Shown in pieces: positions 50,553 to 61,300 of a DNA stretch of 64,000 bases. The stretch lies in contig CAXFOB010000039.1 in NCBI GenBank assembly GCA_964004625.1, positions 124,001 through 188,000 of the forward strand, written 5' to 3'. The DNA comes from GCA-002697625 sp002697625 (lineage in GTDB: Bacteria; Bacteroidota; Bacteroidia; Flavobacteriales; BACL11). The translations under genes were made by a program, and so were the position numbers. Below the pieces are notes generated by a model that had not been told where the DNA came from, made no database searches, and saw only the letters and a list, made by a program, of their open reading frames with translations. Positions within the stretch are counted from its first letter, which is position 1. Each line of letters begins with the position of its first letter.

Positions 50553-51680
50553 ATGAAAATTGATAGAAAACAAATCGAATTAGCATTGGACTCGGTAAAG
50601 ATGCCAGAAGGAGATCTTTCCATTTGGAGCAGTGGTGCTGTAAAAAACATTCAAATTTTTGATACGGAAGTTATTCTAGACCTAGAGATTAAAAACCCAA
50701 CACTTCAGTACAAGAAAAGAGTTGAGGTAGATTGCCTAAAAACAATTCATGAAAAAGTTTATGAAAAAGCAAGTGTAAAAGTTAATTTCACAGTTGTAAA
50801 AGTACAGAGGAAAACTAACCAGATAAAAGGAAATGAAATTCCAGGGGTTAAAAATATAATAGCTATTTCATCTGGTAAGGGAGGAGTTGGAAAATCTACA
50901 ATTACAGCCAATCTTGCAGTAGCTTTATCTGATATAGGACATAAAGTTGGTATAATTGATGCGGATATTTATGGACCTTCTATGCATATAATGTTTGATT
51001 TAGAAGGGGCAAATCCAGATACAGTTAATGTAGATGGAAAATCAAAAATAAAACCATTAGAAAATTATGGAGTAAAACTTCTTTCAATAGGATTTTTCAC
51101 AGAAGCTCAACAAGCTGTAGTTTGGAGAGGTCCTATGGCATCAAAGGCATTAAATCAGTTAATTTGGGATGCTCACTGGGGAGAATTAGATTATTTGTTA
51201 ATAGATTTGCCTCCGGGGACAGGAGATATCCATCTTTCTTTAGTACAATCTATACCAGTAACAGCTGCTGTTGTAATTACTACTCCACAGGCGATTGCAT
51301 TAGCAGATGCTAAAAAAGGTGTAAATATGTTTCAGATGGAAAGTATAAATGTTCCTGTATTAGGAGTTGTCGAAAACATGTCTTATTTTATACCTGAAGA
51401 ATTACCAGAAAATAAGTACTATATCTTTGGGAAAGAAGGAGCGAAAGTATTAGCAGAGCAGATGAATATAGATCTCCTAGCAGAAATTCCACTAGTTCAA
51501 TCCGTTAGAGAAGCTGCGGACATTGGAAGGCCCGCAGTATTACAGGGATCTACAGAAGTTGCGATTGCATTATCAGATTTAGCTAAGAAAGTTGTTATAA
51601 ATATAGATAAAAGAAATAAAGAACTAGAAAAAACAAAGGCAGTAGAATTGACAAATTCTGCTGGATGTTCAAATAAATAG
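50553..51680 (+). CDS. mrp: Mrp/ApbC family Fe-S cluster carrier ATPase
   Basis: P-loop ATPase that carries and transfers Fe-S clusters in the cytoplasm. The N-terminal MIP18/DUF59 domain is at about 1-90. The deviant Walker A SGKGGVGKS is at 107-115. Further motifs are DADIYGPSMHIMF, VWRGPMASKALNQ, LIDLPPGTGDIHLS and VENMSYF. The usual CxxC in the middle region is replaced here by NKYYIFGKEG; a Cys occurs at the C-terminus (SAGCSNK). Length 375 residues. An Nfu gene follows after seven bases, supporting the Fe-S role. Confidence 0.93.
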   Translation: MKIDRKQIELALDSVKMPEGDLSIWSSGAVKNIQIFDTEVILDLEIKNPTLQYKKRVEVDCLKTIHEKVYEKASVKVNFTVVKVQRKTNQIKGNEIPGVKNIIAISSGKGGVGKSTITANLAVALSDIGHKVGIIDADIYGPSMHIMFDLEGANPDTVNVDGKSKIKPLENYGVKLLSIGFFTEAQQAVVWRGPMASKALNQLIWDAHWGELDYLLIDLPPGTGDIHLSLVQSIPVTAAVVITTPQAIALADAKKGVNMFQMESINVPVLGVVENMSYFIPEELPENKYYIFGKEGAKVLAEQMNIDLLAEIPLVQSVREAADIGRPAVLQGSTEVAIALSDLAKKVVINIDKRNKELEKTKAVELTNSAGCSNK

Positions 51681-51687
51681 TTATGAT

Positions 51688-51942
51688 ATGGGAAAAATTA
51701 CAGATAAAAATATCTTAGACAAGATTGAGGATGCTTTAAATAAGATAAGGCCTTATTTAGAAGAAGACGGAGGTAATATAAGCTTGGTTGAGCTTACGGA
51801 TGAGATGGTTGTGAAGGTGAAGATGATGGGAGCATGTCGTAGTTGTAATGTTAGTATGATGACCCTTAAAAATGGAGTAGAAGTAGCTATTAAAAATGCA
51901 TTGCCAGAAGTGAAAGAGGTAATTGATGTTACTTCCCATTAA
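51688..51942 (+). CDS. NifU C-terminal-domain (Nfu) protein
   Basis: Stand-alone Nfu domain of 84 residues. The N-terminal helix KIEDALNKIRPYLEEDGGNISLVEL and the cluster-binding CRSCNVS are visible. It probably holds a 4Fe-4S cluster shared between two subunits and works with Mrp, which precedes it. A longer Nfu with an extra N-terminal domain is encoded at 28637-29230. Confidence 0.93.
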   Translation: MGKITDKNILDKIEDALNKIRPYLEEDGGNISLVELTDEMVVKVKMMGACRSCNVSMMTLKNGVEVAIKNALPEVKEVIDVTSH

Positions 51943-51953
51943 GATATTTAGGT

Positions 51954-53234
51954 ATGAGAAATACCTTTGTATATCCTAATCCAAATTTTTCATTAGAAAG
52001 TTTATTAGATTTTAGTAAGTTATACAAATACTCTAGTATTTTATTGTCAAATAGTACTGAAGATAAGTTTTCTAACTTTCAAACTATTTTTTCTTTCGGA
52101 GAAAAAGATTACTTGGCTTCAGAAAATGATTCCTTTAATAAATTAAGACAGTTTCAGAATAAATATAATGACTGGATGTTTGGTTTTCTTTCTTATGATT
52201 TAAAAAATGAAACTGAGAATCTCAATTCTGATAACTTAGACCAGTTTAACGACCCCAATCTATTATTTTATATTCCTGAAACAATCTTTTTTATTGATGC
52301 AAATGAATTAAAAGTAGAAAGTTACTTAACTAAAATGGAGATTGATAAAATAATAAATCAGATTCATCATCAAACAGCTGTTTTAACAAATAATTCGAAT
52401 ATAGAATTAAAATTCAGAGAAACAAAACAAGAATACGTTAAGAAGATTAATCAAATAAAAGAACATATACAAAAAGGAGATATTTATGAAATGAATTATT
52501 GTCAAGAAATGTATTCTGAAGGTATCTCTATTAATCCTGGAAAAGTATTTTTGGATTTGAATTGCAGAAGTAAAGCTCCATTTTCTGTGTATTTTAAGTA
52601 CGACAAAAAGTATTTATTATGTAGTAGTCCAGAAAGATTTTTACAAAAGAAAAATGATGTAATAATTTCTCAACCAATAAAAGGAACCAGAAGAAGAGGA
52701 GATAGCCAGCAAGAAGATTTTCAATTAAAAGAGGAGTTGACACATAGTAATAAGGAGAAGTCGGAGAATGTAATGATTACGGATTTAGTGAGAAATGACT
52801 TGTCAAAAACGGCAATGAAATCCACTGTAAAAGTAAATGAGTTGTTTGGAATATATACCTTTGAGAGGGTTCATCAAATGATTTCAACAATAAGTTCTAG
52901 ATTAGATACCTCATTTGATTTTGTAGATGTTCTAGAAACCACTTTCCCTATGGGTTCTATGACAGGAGCTCCTAAAATTAAATCAATGCAATTAATTGAG
53001 AAATACGAAACTACAAAAAGGTCTGTTTATTCGGGGGCGTTTGGATATATTAGCCCTAACAAGGATTTTGATTTTAATGTTGTGATTCGATCTATTTTAT
53101 ATGATGAGATTAGTTCAAACGTATCGGTAATGGTTGGAGGTGCAATTACAATAAATTCTGACCCAATAGAGGAATATGAAGAATGTATGGTGAAGGCTAA
53201 GGCAATGATAGATGTATTAAGAAATGAAAGATAA
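51954..53234 (+). CDS. pabB: Aminodeoxychorismate synthase component I
   Basis: Makes 4-amino-4-deoxychorismate from chorismate for folate. The chorismate-binding domain fills about residues 165-426: QIKEHIQKGDIYEMNYCQEM, SSPERFL, QPIKGTRRRG, VMITDLVRNDLSKTA, ETTFPMGSMTGAPKIKSM, YSGAFGYISPNKDFDFNVVIR. The IKGT/TRRRG version and the lack of an isochorismate-type His favour PabB over anthranilate or isochorismate synthase. Its glutaminase partner pabA is not adjacent. The tilS start lies within its last 11 bases. Confidence 0.88.
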   Translation: MRNTFVYPNPNFSLESLLDFSKLYKYSSILLSNSTEDKFSNFQTIFSFGEKDYLASENDSFNKLRQFQNKYNDWMFGFLSYDLKNETENLNSDNLDQFNDPNLLFYIPETIFFIDANELKVESYLTKMEIDKIINQIHHQTAVLTNNSNIELKFRETKQEYVKKINQIKEHIQKGDIYEMNYCQEMYSEGISINPGKVFLDLNCRSKAPFSVYFKYDKKYLLCSSPERFLQKKNDVIISQPIKGTRRRGDSQQEDFQLKEELTHSNKEKSENVMITDLVRNDLSKTAMKSTVKVNELFGIYTFERVHQMISTISSRLDTSFDFVDVLETTFPMGSMTGAPKIKSMQLIEKYETTKRSVYSGAFGYISPNKDFDFNVVIRSILYDEISSNVSVMVGGAITINSDPIEEYEECMVKAKAMIDVLRNER

Positions 53235-54531
53235 GTTTTTTAAAAATATAATAGATACAGAATTGTTCTTAAAGAATGATAAATTACTTCTAGCAATAAG
53301 TGGAGGTGCGGATAGTGTAGCTTTGGCTTTATTGTTAAAAGAAGGGGGGTATAATTTTGAGATGGCTCATTGTAACTTTAATTTAAGAGGAGAAGAGTCT
53401 GATGCTGACGAGGATTTTGTAAAGATTCTGTCCGAAACATTAGGCGTACACTACCACACTAAGACATTTAATACTAACGAATACGCATCTAAAAATAAAA
53501 TTTCAGTTCAGATGGCAGCTAGAAATCTTAGATATAATTGGTTTGAAGAATTAAAAAAAGAGACTCAATCAGATTATATAGTTGTGGCGCATCATAAAGA
53601 TGATGATATTGAAACATTTTTTATAAATCTAATAAGAGGAAGTGGTATTAAAGGGTTTCTTGGGATGAAACAAAAAAGAAATAAAATTATACGACCGTTA
53701 CTTTTGTTTTCTAGAAAAGAAATTGAGGAATATTTAAAAAATCAAGGACAAGAATTCAGGAATGATAGTAGTAATACTGATGTAAAATATCTAAGAAATA
53801 ATATCAGACATCACTTAATACCTTTGATTAAAGATATTAATCCGTCGTTTAGTGATACGTTTTCAAAAGAGATTGAATATATGAATGAGGTGTATAATGT
53901 ATTTAATGATAATTTCATAGAAGTTAAAAATGATATTGTAAGTAAAATGGACAAAGGAATAGTTATTGATAAACAAAAACTTTTAAGTATCCAGAATAAT
54001 AAAATATTTTTGAGAGAGATAATTACTCCTTTTGGTTTTAACGAAACAGATAAAATTTTAGAAAGTTGTATTGCTTCATCTGGCAAGATGTTTTGTGCAA
54101 AAAATTATAGATTGTTAATAGATAGAGATAAGATTTTTGTAACTGAATTCATTGATGATAGCTCAGATGTTATTGTGATTTCAGAAGATACAGATACTAT
54201 ACGTTTCCCTATACCGTTAAAGTTTAGCATTTCACATAAATTAGAGTTTAATAAGCGTAAAAATTCCGTCTTTTTAGATTTTGATAAATTGGAATTTCCT
54301 TTAAAAATCAGACGATGGGAAGAAGGAGATTATTTTTATCCTTTAGGCTTAAATGGAAGAAAGAAATTAAGTGATTATTTTGTAGACAATAAATTCTCTA
54401 GGTTTGAAAAAGAGGAATGTTTTTTATTGTGTAGTGGAGAAGATATTATTTGGATTATTGGACATAGGATGGACGACAGGTTTAAAATTACAAGTAATAC
54501 TAAAAAAGTGTATATTGCAGAACTTTTCTAA
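53224..54531 (+). CDS. tilS: tRNA(Ile)-lysidine synthase
   Basis: Changes C34 of tRNA-Ile(CAU) to lysidine so it reads AUA; essential. The PP-loop SGGADSVALALLL is at about residues 27-39. MAHCNFNLRGEESDADEDFV, ARNLRYNWFEEL, VVAHHKDDDIETFFINLIRGSG and YLRNNIRHHLIPLI complete the N-terminal domain. The C-terminal TilS domain (about 350-435) has IRRWEEGDYFYPLGLNGRKKLSDYFVDNK. Length 435 residues. It overlaps pabB by 11 bases. Confidence 0.96.
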   Translation: MKDKFFKNIIDTELFLKNDKLLLAISGGADSVALALLLKEGGYNFEMAHCNFNLRGEESDADEDFVKILSETLGVHYHTKTFNTNEYASKNKISVQMAARNLRYNWFEELKKETQSDYIVVAHHKDDDIETFFINLIRGSGIKGFLGMKQKRNKIIRPLLLFSRKEIEEYLKNQGQEFRNDSSNTDVKYLRNNIRHHLIPLIKDINPSFSDTFSKEIEYMNEVYNVFNDNFIEVKNDIVSKMDKGIVIDKQKLLSIQNNKIFLREIITPFGFNETDKILESCIASSGKMFCAKNYRLLIDRDKIFVTEFIDDSSDVIVISEDTDTIRFPIPLKFSISHKLEFNKRKNSVFLDFDKLEFPLKIRRWEEGDYFYPLGLNGRKKLSDYFVDNKFSRFEKEECFLLCSGEDIIWIIGHRMDDRFKITSNTKKVYIAELF

Positions 54532-54540
54532 TATATAATT

Positions 54541-55023
54541 ATGGTGGAAAATCAGTTTACAGAGAAACAATATTTAGGATTAAATAAGATGTCATTCTTT
54601 AGAAGAATGGCATTGTCGATATTCTGTTTTTTAGCCTATTATTGGAGTGAAAATCATGACAAATCAGGTGATTTATTTTTCTTTTTAGGTATTTCCATTT
54701 TAGTAATTTCTGCTTTACTAGTATTTGTTCTTCACTTTGAAACAAGAATTATAAAAGATTCCATCATATTAGACGGGTTGTGGACTTCGAGAAAAATCAA
54801 AATTGATATAAATAGTTTGCAATCTACAGAAGTTGTAAAATACAGTAGATTTTTCTTAAACAGATCGGTTTATAATTTACATTTTAAAGGCAGTATTCGA
54901 TTCTTTACTAGAGGTAAATTTGCGGTAAAACTCACTGATAAAGATGGTCAAGTTTACTTGATTGGAAGTCAGAAAGTAGAAGAGTTAGATAGAATTATTC
55001 AAAACAAGTTAAACAATAAATAA
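54541..55023 (+). CDS. Hypothetical membrane protein with PH-like C-terminal domain
   Basis: A 160-residue protein with two predicted spans (about 25-42, MALSIFCFLAYYWS, and 47-66, FFFLGISILVISALLVFVLHF) and a soluble beta-rich C-terminus (about 70-150: FETRIIKDSIILDGLWTSRKIKIDINSLQSTEVVKYS) that resembles bacterial PH-like domains. The gene sits between tilS (nine-base gap) and dsbD (one-base gap), so it is co-transcribed. No specific family was recognised. A link to DsbD is possible only by position. Confidence 0.55.
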   Translation: MVENQFTEKQYLGLNKMSFFRRMALSIFCFLAYYWSENHDKSGDLFFFLGISILVISALLVFVLHFETRIIKDSIILDGLWTSRKIKIDINSLQSTEVVKYSRFFLNRSVYNLHFKGSIRFFTRGKFAVKLTDKDGQVYLIGSQKVEELDRIIQNKLNNK

Positions 55024-55024
55024 A

Positions 55025-57031
55025 ATGAGAAAGTTTTTCACCTTATTATTTACAATTGCAACAATAGTTGTTTCAGCACAGATTTTTACTCCTGTAAGTT
55101 GGGAGTTTTCACAAAATCAACTTTCTGAAAATGAAGTAGAACTAATATTTAAAGCAAGTATTGATGAGCATTGGCATTTATACTCTCAAGATATTGCAGA
55201 TGATGGTCCTATACCAACAAGCTTTACTTTTATTATAGATGGAGATACATCTGTTAAAGTATTAGAGGAACCAAAAGCAATAGAAGAATACGATCCGAAT
55301 TTTGAAATGGTTTTAAAATATTTTGCTGATGAGGTGGAGTTTAAATATAATCTAGAAATTGAAGAGGGAAATAGCTTGCAAATTGATGGTTATGTTGATT
55401 TTATGGTATGTGATGAGGCTAAATGCTTACCTCCAGATTATGCTGAATTTTCATTCTCTATTTCGGAAGAAAACTTAATAGATTCTGAATCTTCAGAATC
55501 ATTAGAGAGCCGGTGGTGGTTATTTCTTTCGGCACTAGGGGCAGGCTTGCTAGCAATTTTAATGCCTTGTACTTTTCCTATGATTCCTATGACCGTTTCA
55601 TTCTTTACTAAACAATCAAAAACTAGATCTCAAGGAATAAGAAATGCAATCTTTTATGGTGTCTCTATTATCTTAATTTATATAATTGTTGGTGTCGGTG
55701 TAGCTTCAGTATTTGGGTCGGATGCAGCTAATTTAATGGCTAACAATGTTTATTTTAATGTTGGTTTTGCTATACTTTTATTAGTTTTCGGAGCTTCTTT
55801 TTTAGGGGCATTTGAACTGACTCTTCCAAATTCTTGGGTAAATAAATCTGATCAAGCGGCAGATAAAGGAGGTTATATTGGTATATTTTTTATGGCTTTA
55901 ACTCTAGTGCTAGTATCTTTTTCATGTACAGGACCATTAGTAGGAATTGTATTAGTAAAAGCTGCTTCTGGAGAGATATTAGACCCTGTGATTGGTATGT
56001 TTGGATTTTCATTATCCTTATCTATTCCTTTTGTTTTATTTGCTCTATTCCCAAATTGGTTAAACTCACTACCAAAGTCTGGAGGTTGGTTGAATTCCAT
56101 TAAAGTAATTTTAGGATTATTAGAAATTGCTTTTGCATTCTATTATCTATCTAAAGCAGATTTAATTGACGGAACAGCATTCCTTACTAGAGAAATGTTT
56201 ATTGCCATCTGGATAATGATTTTCACAAGTTTAACTTTATACTTGTTAGGATTTATAAAATTTTCACACGATTCGGAAGTGAAACATCTTTCCGTTTCTC
56301 GTTTTTCACTTGCGGTAGTAACGGGGATTTATACTATCTATATGATACCTGGTTTGTGGGGAGGTCCAGTTAGTTTAATGTTCGGAATGCCGCCTGATGT
56401 AATGTTTAGCGAGAGTCCTAATGGGGTAGGGAATTCCTATTATCAAGATAATGAGGATGAAATTATGTCAGAGATAAAAGAGTTAAAACTACTGATTTCT
56501 CAAGCAAATATTTCAGTAGATAAACTTTCTTTAGAAGAAATTTCTGAAAGAAAAGAGGAGTTAAAAGAAAGAAGAGAAATGGGACCTCAAAGGATAAAAG
56601 TATTCCATGATTATGATGATGCGGTAGAATATGCAAAATTAGTTAAGAAACCATTAGTTATAGATTTCACTGGATATGCATGTGTTAATTGTAGACAAAT
56701 GGAAAGCAATGTTTGGTCTGACCAAGAGATAAAAAGAATTTTAAAAGATGATGTTGTTTTAGTTTCTTTACATGTAGATGCAACAAAAAAATTACCTAAA
56801 GAAGAGAGATATGAAACTACCATGGCTGGACGAATTAAGAAAGTTATCACAGAAGGAGATAAATGGATGGTTTTTCAAGCTAATACTTATGGCACAAACT
56901 CTCAACCTTATTATGTTTTCTTGGATAATAAAGAGAATCCTCTAATTGAAAATGCAAATTATCAAGATTACGGAACAGTTTCTTTATTTAAGAATTGGCT
57001 AGAAAGAGGACTAGAAACTTATAAAAATTAA
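55025..57031 (+). CDS. dsbD: Thiol:disulfide interchange protein DsbD-like
   Basis: Moves reducing power from cytoplasmic thioredoxin to the periplasm. A signal peptide (about 1-19) and an N-terminal DsbD-alpha-like domain (about 25-145) carry a Cys pair in VCDEAKCLPPDY. A polytopic domain follows (about 168-470) with MPCTFPMIPMTVSFFTKQ and FSCTGPLVGI. The C-terminal thioredoxin domain has CVNC at 553-556 in DFTGYACVNCRQMESNVW. Length 668 residues. It is the last gene of the run from mrp. Confidence 0.92.
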   Translation: MRKFFTLLFTIATIVVSAQIFTPVSWEFSQNQLSENEVELIFKASIDEHWHLYSQDIADDGPIPTSFTFIIDGDTSVKVLEEPKAIEEYDPNFEMVLKYFADEVEFKYNLEIEEGNSLQIDGYVDFMVCDEAKCLPPDYAEFSFSISEENLIDSESSESLESRWWLFLSALGAGLLAILMPCTFPMIPMTVSFFTKQSKTRSQGIRNAIFYGVSIILIYIIVGVGVASVFGSDAANLMANNVYFNVGFAILLLVFGASFLGAFELTLPNSWVNKSDQAADKGGYIGIFFMALTLVLVSFSCTGPLVGIVLVKAASGEILDPVIGMFGFSLSLSIPFVLFALFPNWLNSLPKSGGWLNSIKVILGLLEIAFAFYYLSKADLIDGTAFLTREMFIAIWIMIFTSLTLYLLGFIKFSHDSEVKHLSVSRFSLAVVTGIYTIYMIPGLWGGPVSLMFGMPPDVMFSESPNGVGNSYYQDNEDEIMSEIKELKLLISQANISVDKLSLEEISERKEELKERREMGPQRIKVFHDYDDAVEYAKLVKKPLVIDFTGYACVNCRQMESNVWSDQEIKRILKDDVVLVSLHVDATKKLPKEERYETTMAGRIKKVITEGDKWMVFQANTYGTNSQPYYVFLDNKENPLIENANYQDYGTVSLFKNWLERGLETYKN

Positions 57032-57054
57032 TCAATCTAATTTATTATATTAGC

Positions 57055-57072
57055 TATTCTTAATTAAGAATA
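57055..57072. repeat. 18-base perfect palindrome upstream of the M42 peptidase gene
   Basis: TATTCTTAATTAAGAATA is its own reverse complement with no spacer. It lies 24 bases after the dsbD stop and 43 bases before the peptidase ATG. It has no T-tract, so a terminator is unlikely. It could be a binding site for a dimeric regulator of the peptidase gene. AT-rich chance is possible. Confidence 0.4.
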
Positions 57073-57115
57073 TGACTAAAAAATTTACGGGTCTGCAAAC
57101 TGAAAAATATTAAAT

Positions 57116-58201
57116 ATGGCAAAAAAGATAATTACCAAAAAGTCAGAAGCATTTTTAAAAGAATACCTTAATAACCCATCCCCAACAGGTTTCGAAAGTG
57201 GAGGTCAGAAGTTGTGGTTAGACTATATAAAACCTTATGTGGACACACATATTGTAGATACTTACGGAACAGTTGTAGGAATTATAAATCCTGAAGCAAA
57301 ATATAAAGTTGTTATAGAAGCACATGCTGATGAGATTTCATGGTTTGTTCATTATATTACTAAAGATGGATTTATCTACTTAAGAAGAAACGGAGGTTCT
57401 GATCATCAGATTGCTCCATCAAAAAGAGTTAATATACATACAGAAAACGGTATGGTAAAAGCAGTGTTTGGGTGGCCAGCTATTCATACTAGAACTTTAG
57501 CAACTGAGAAATCTCCAAAGTTAGACAACATATTCCTAGATTGTGGAGCAAAAGATAAAGAAGAGGTTGAAAAACTTGGAATTCATGTAGGATGTGTTGT
57601 GACTTATGAGGATGAATTTATGGTTTTAAATAAAAACTTTTATGTAGGAAGAGCATTAGATAATAGAATTGGAGGATTTATGATAGCTGAAGTTGCGCGT
57701 TTGTTAAAAGAGAATAAAGTAAAACTTCCTTTTGGGCTATATATTACTAATTCTGTTCAGGAAGAAGTAGGGTTGAGAGGAGCTCAAATGATTGTAGATA
57801 CTATTAGACCTGATGTGGCAATTGTAACAGATGTTTGTCATGATACAGGAACTCCAATGATTGACAAAATAAAACAAGGCGATACAAAATGTGGAGCGGG
57901 TCCTGTTTTAACTTATGGTCCGGCAGTACAAAATAATTTACTAGATTTAATTATAAAAACCGCAGAGAAGAATACAATTCCATTTCAGAGAGCTGCTGCA
58001 TCTAGGGCGACTGGTACCGATACAGATGCTTTTGCCTATGCGACTGGTGGTGTTGCCTCATCTTTAATCTCATTAGCACTTAGATATATGCACACCACTG
58101 TAGAAAGTGTACATAAAGATGATGTAGAGAATGTTATTCGATTGATTTACGAATCTATTCAGAAGATTAAAAACAATCATGATTTTAGATATTTGAAATA
58201 A
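57116..58201 (+). CDS. M42 family metallopeptidase (glutamyl aminopeptidase/endoglucanase M type)
   Basis: Dinuclear-metal aminopeptidase of the M42 family, cytosolic and usually dodecameric. Metal-site motifs: EAHADEISWFV (first His-x-Asp), ALDNRIGGF (bridging Asp), QEEVGLRGAQM (general-base Glu Glu), VTDVCHDT and RYMHTTVESVHKDDV (last His). YLNNPSPTGFESG is the typical N-terminal segment. Length 361 residues. It stands alone, with an 18-base palindrome upstream. The following 162-base gap to secA shows no clear gene or terminator. Confidence 0.93.
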   Translation: MAKKIITKKSEAFLKEYLNNPSPTGFESGGQKLWLDYIKPYVDTHIVDTYGTVVGIINPEAKYKVVIEAHADEISWFVHYITKDGFIYLRRNGGSDHQIAPSKRVNIHTENGMVKAVFGWPAIHTRTLATEKSPKLDNIFLDCGAKDKEEVEKLGIHVGCVVTYEDEFMVLNKNFYVGRALDNRIGGFMIAEVARLLKENKVKLPFGLYITNSVQEEVGLRGAQMIVDTIRPDVAIVTDVCHDTGTPMIDKIKQGDTKCGAGPVLTYGPAVQNNLLDLIIKTAEKNTIPFQRAAASRATGTDTDAFAYATGGVASSLISLALRYMHTTVESVHKDDVENVIRLIYESIQKIKNNHDFRYLK

Positions 58202-58363
58202 TAAAACCAAAACACTTATAGTATATTCATTAGTAGTGTGATAATTTCTTGACATATTCCGATCCACTACCTCCTCATTCCGTGTCATTGTATTTAATAT
58301 AAATACGTTAGATTTTTTACCATTTACATTTGTTTATCTTCTCAAAAAACGGAATAGAAATTG

Positions 58364-61300
58364 TTATACTACTCTCCATTTTCCACTCTCGACTAAAATT
58401 TTAGCTTTTTTCCATTTTAGTTCTTTTGTATCTACTCCATTACTTATCTTAACTTTTTCATTTCTTCCAATTTTTGGAACTACTCTAACAGGCTCTTTTT
58501 TTGTTGAAGAAGCTTGTTGAGTATTAGTTGTAGTATTGGGATCGGGAATATCTGATTCTCTACTAGTTTGTAAATTTTCTTGAGTTATACTAAGAGTTTC
58601 TTCTTTTATTTGTTGGTTTTCTCCAATGTAAATAGCTGCTTTTAATAAGAAAGAAACGATATCCTTATTAATTTTACTCATTAACACCTTAAATAAGTCT
58701 ATTGCTTCAAATTTATAAATTAAGAGTGGATCTTTTTGTTCGTAAACAGCATTCTGAACAGATTGTTTTAGATCATCCATTTCTCTTAGGTGTTCTTTCC
58801 ATACATCATCAATAATTGCTAGCGTAACTCCCTTTTCAATTGATGTTGCAATATTACTGCCTTCCGTATTTACAGATTCTTCTAAATCTGCAGAAATTTG
58901 CAGGGTTTTTAGTCCGTCAGTAAATGGGATTACAATGTTTTTGTAAGTAGCTGAGTGCGTTGTAAACACATCCTTAATTTGAGGTAAAACTGATTTAGCT
59001 ATGTTTAAAGATTTTGTTTTATAATTTTCTATACATTTTTCGTATGTAATTTCTAGTACATCCTCCTCACTTTTAGAGGTGAATTCCTCTTCACTAACAG
59101 GTGGGTTAATAGTTAGAATTCTCATTGTTTCTTGACAGAATGAATGAAAATCTTTAAATTCATGGTTTTGATTTACAATATTATAACAAGTGTCATAAAT
59201 CATATTACTCACATCTAAGGATAATCTTTCTCCAAATAGAGCATGCTTCCTTTTAGTATAGATGATTTCTCTTTGTTTGTTCATAACATCATCATACTCC
59301 AATAATCTTTTCCTTGTCCCAAAATTATTTTCCTCTACTTTCTTTTGCGCTCTTTCAATGGATTTATTTACCATAGAGTGGGAGATAACCTCCCCCTCCT
59401 CTAATCCCATACGGTCCATTAGTTTTGCAATTCTCTCCGAACCAAAAAGTCTCATTAATTTATCTTCAAGAGACACAAAGAATTGTGAGGACCCAGGATC
59501 ACCTTGTCTACCGGAACGTCCTCTTAACTGTCTATCTACTCTTCTAGAGTCATGTCTTTCGGTACCAATAATTGCTAATCCTCCAGCCTCTTTAACACCA
59601 TCAGACAACTTTATATCTGTACCTCTACCAGCCATATTAGTTGCAATTGTCACAACAGATGCTTCACCTGCTTCTGCTACAATATCTGCTTCTCTTTGGT
59701 GGAGTTTAGCATTTAATATGTTATGTTTTATCCCTCTTGTTTTTAATATTCTACCCAGTAATTCAGATATCTCTACAGATGTTGTTCCAACCAAAACAGG
59801 TCTTCCTTTGTCTGTAAGTTGTACAATCTCTTCAATTACTGCATTGTATTTTTCTCTGTTAGTTTTATAAACTAAATCATCTCGATCATTTCGAATAATA
59901 GGTCTGTTAGTTGGAATAGCAACTACATCAAGTTTGTAAATTTCCCAAAATTCACCTGCTTCTGTCTCAGCAGTACCGGTCATACCTGAAAGTTTGTTGT
60001 ACATTCGGAAATAATTCTGAAGGGTAATAGTAGCAAAAGTTTGAGTAGAAGCTTCAATTTTTACATTTTCTTTTGCTTCTATTGCTTGGTGGAGACCATC
60101 TGAATATCTTCTTCCGTCCATTATACGACCTGTTTGTTCGTCAACAATCTTTACTTTATTATCAATCAAGACATATTCTACATCCTTCTCAAAAAGAGTG
60201 TATGCTTTTAATAACTGATTTACAGTATGGATTCTTTCGCTTTTAACTGAAAAATCCCTCATTAAAACCTCTCTTTTTGTTGATTTTTCTTGTTCTGAAA
60301 GGTTTGAACTGTCCAATATAGAAATTTCACTCCCAACATCTGGCATGATAAAGAAGTCTTTATCCTCTAAATTACCAGTCATTACTTCAATTCCTTTGTC
60401 GGTAAGTTCAATAGAATTGTTTTTCTCATCAATTACAAAGAACAACTCTTCATCCACAAGATGCATATTTTTACTCTTTTCTTGCATATAAAAGTTTTCC
60501 GTTTTTTGTAACTGAGCTCTTATCCCATCCTCACTTAAATATTTTATAAGAGCTTTGTTCTTTGGTAAACCTCTAAAAGCTCTTAAAAGATTAAAACCTC
60601 CATCTTCTGAGTTTCCTTCTTTTAGAAGTTTTTTACAATCAGATAAAACCGTATTAACATATTTTCTTTGAGATGCAACAAGTTTTTCAATCTTATGTTT
60701 AAGTTCGTTAAATTCATGAACATCTCCTTTGGGAGTTGGTCCTGAAATAATAAGTGGAGTTCTAGCGTCATCAATTAATACAGAATCTACCTCATCCACA
60801 ATTGAGAAATGATGTTTTCTTTGAACTAATCCATCAGGCTTTTTAGCCATGTTATCTCTTAAATAATCAAATCCAAATTCATTATTTGTCCCATAAGTTA
60901 TATCAGCAAGATAAGCATCCCTTCTACTATTGGAGTTCGGAGAGTGATTATCTATACAATCAATTGAAAGACCATGAAATTGAAATATAGGTCCCATCCA
61001 TTCTGAATCTCTTTTAGCTAAATAATCGTTAACAGTAATCAGATGTACTCCAAGCCCGGTAAGAGCATTTAAAAATACAGGAAGAGTAGCAGAAAGAGTT
61101 TTTCCTTCTCCAGTTTGCATTTCTGCAATTTTACCTTGATGCATTACAATTCCTCCTATAAGTTGAACATCATAATGAATCATTGCCCACTCCATGTCAT
61201 TTCCAGCTGCTTTCCAATTATTCCTGTAGATGGCGTGATTTCCTTCAATACTTACAAAATCTTTTTTTGCAGATAAATTTTTATCAAACTCAGTAGCTGT

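Noticed and set aside
58202..58363. Gene or terminator between the M42 peptidase and secA
   Set aside because: Only a poor imperfect repeat (CACTTATAG to TAGTAGTG) and a reverse-strand shadow frame of the peptidase were seen; a lone TACATTTG at 58325 faces no gene.
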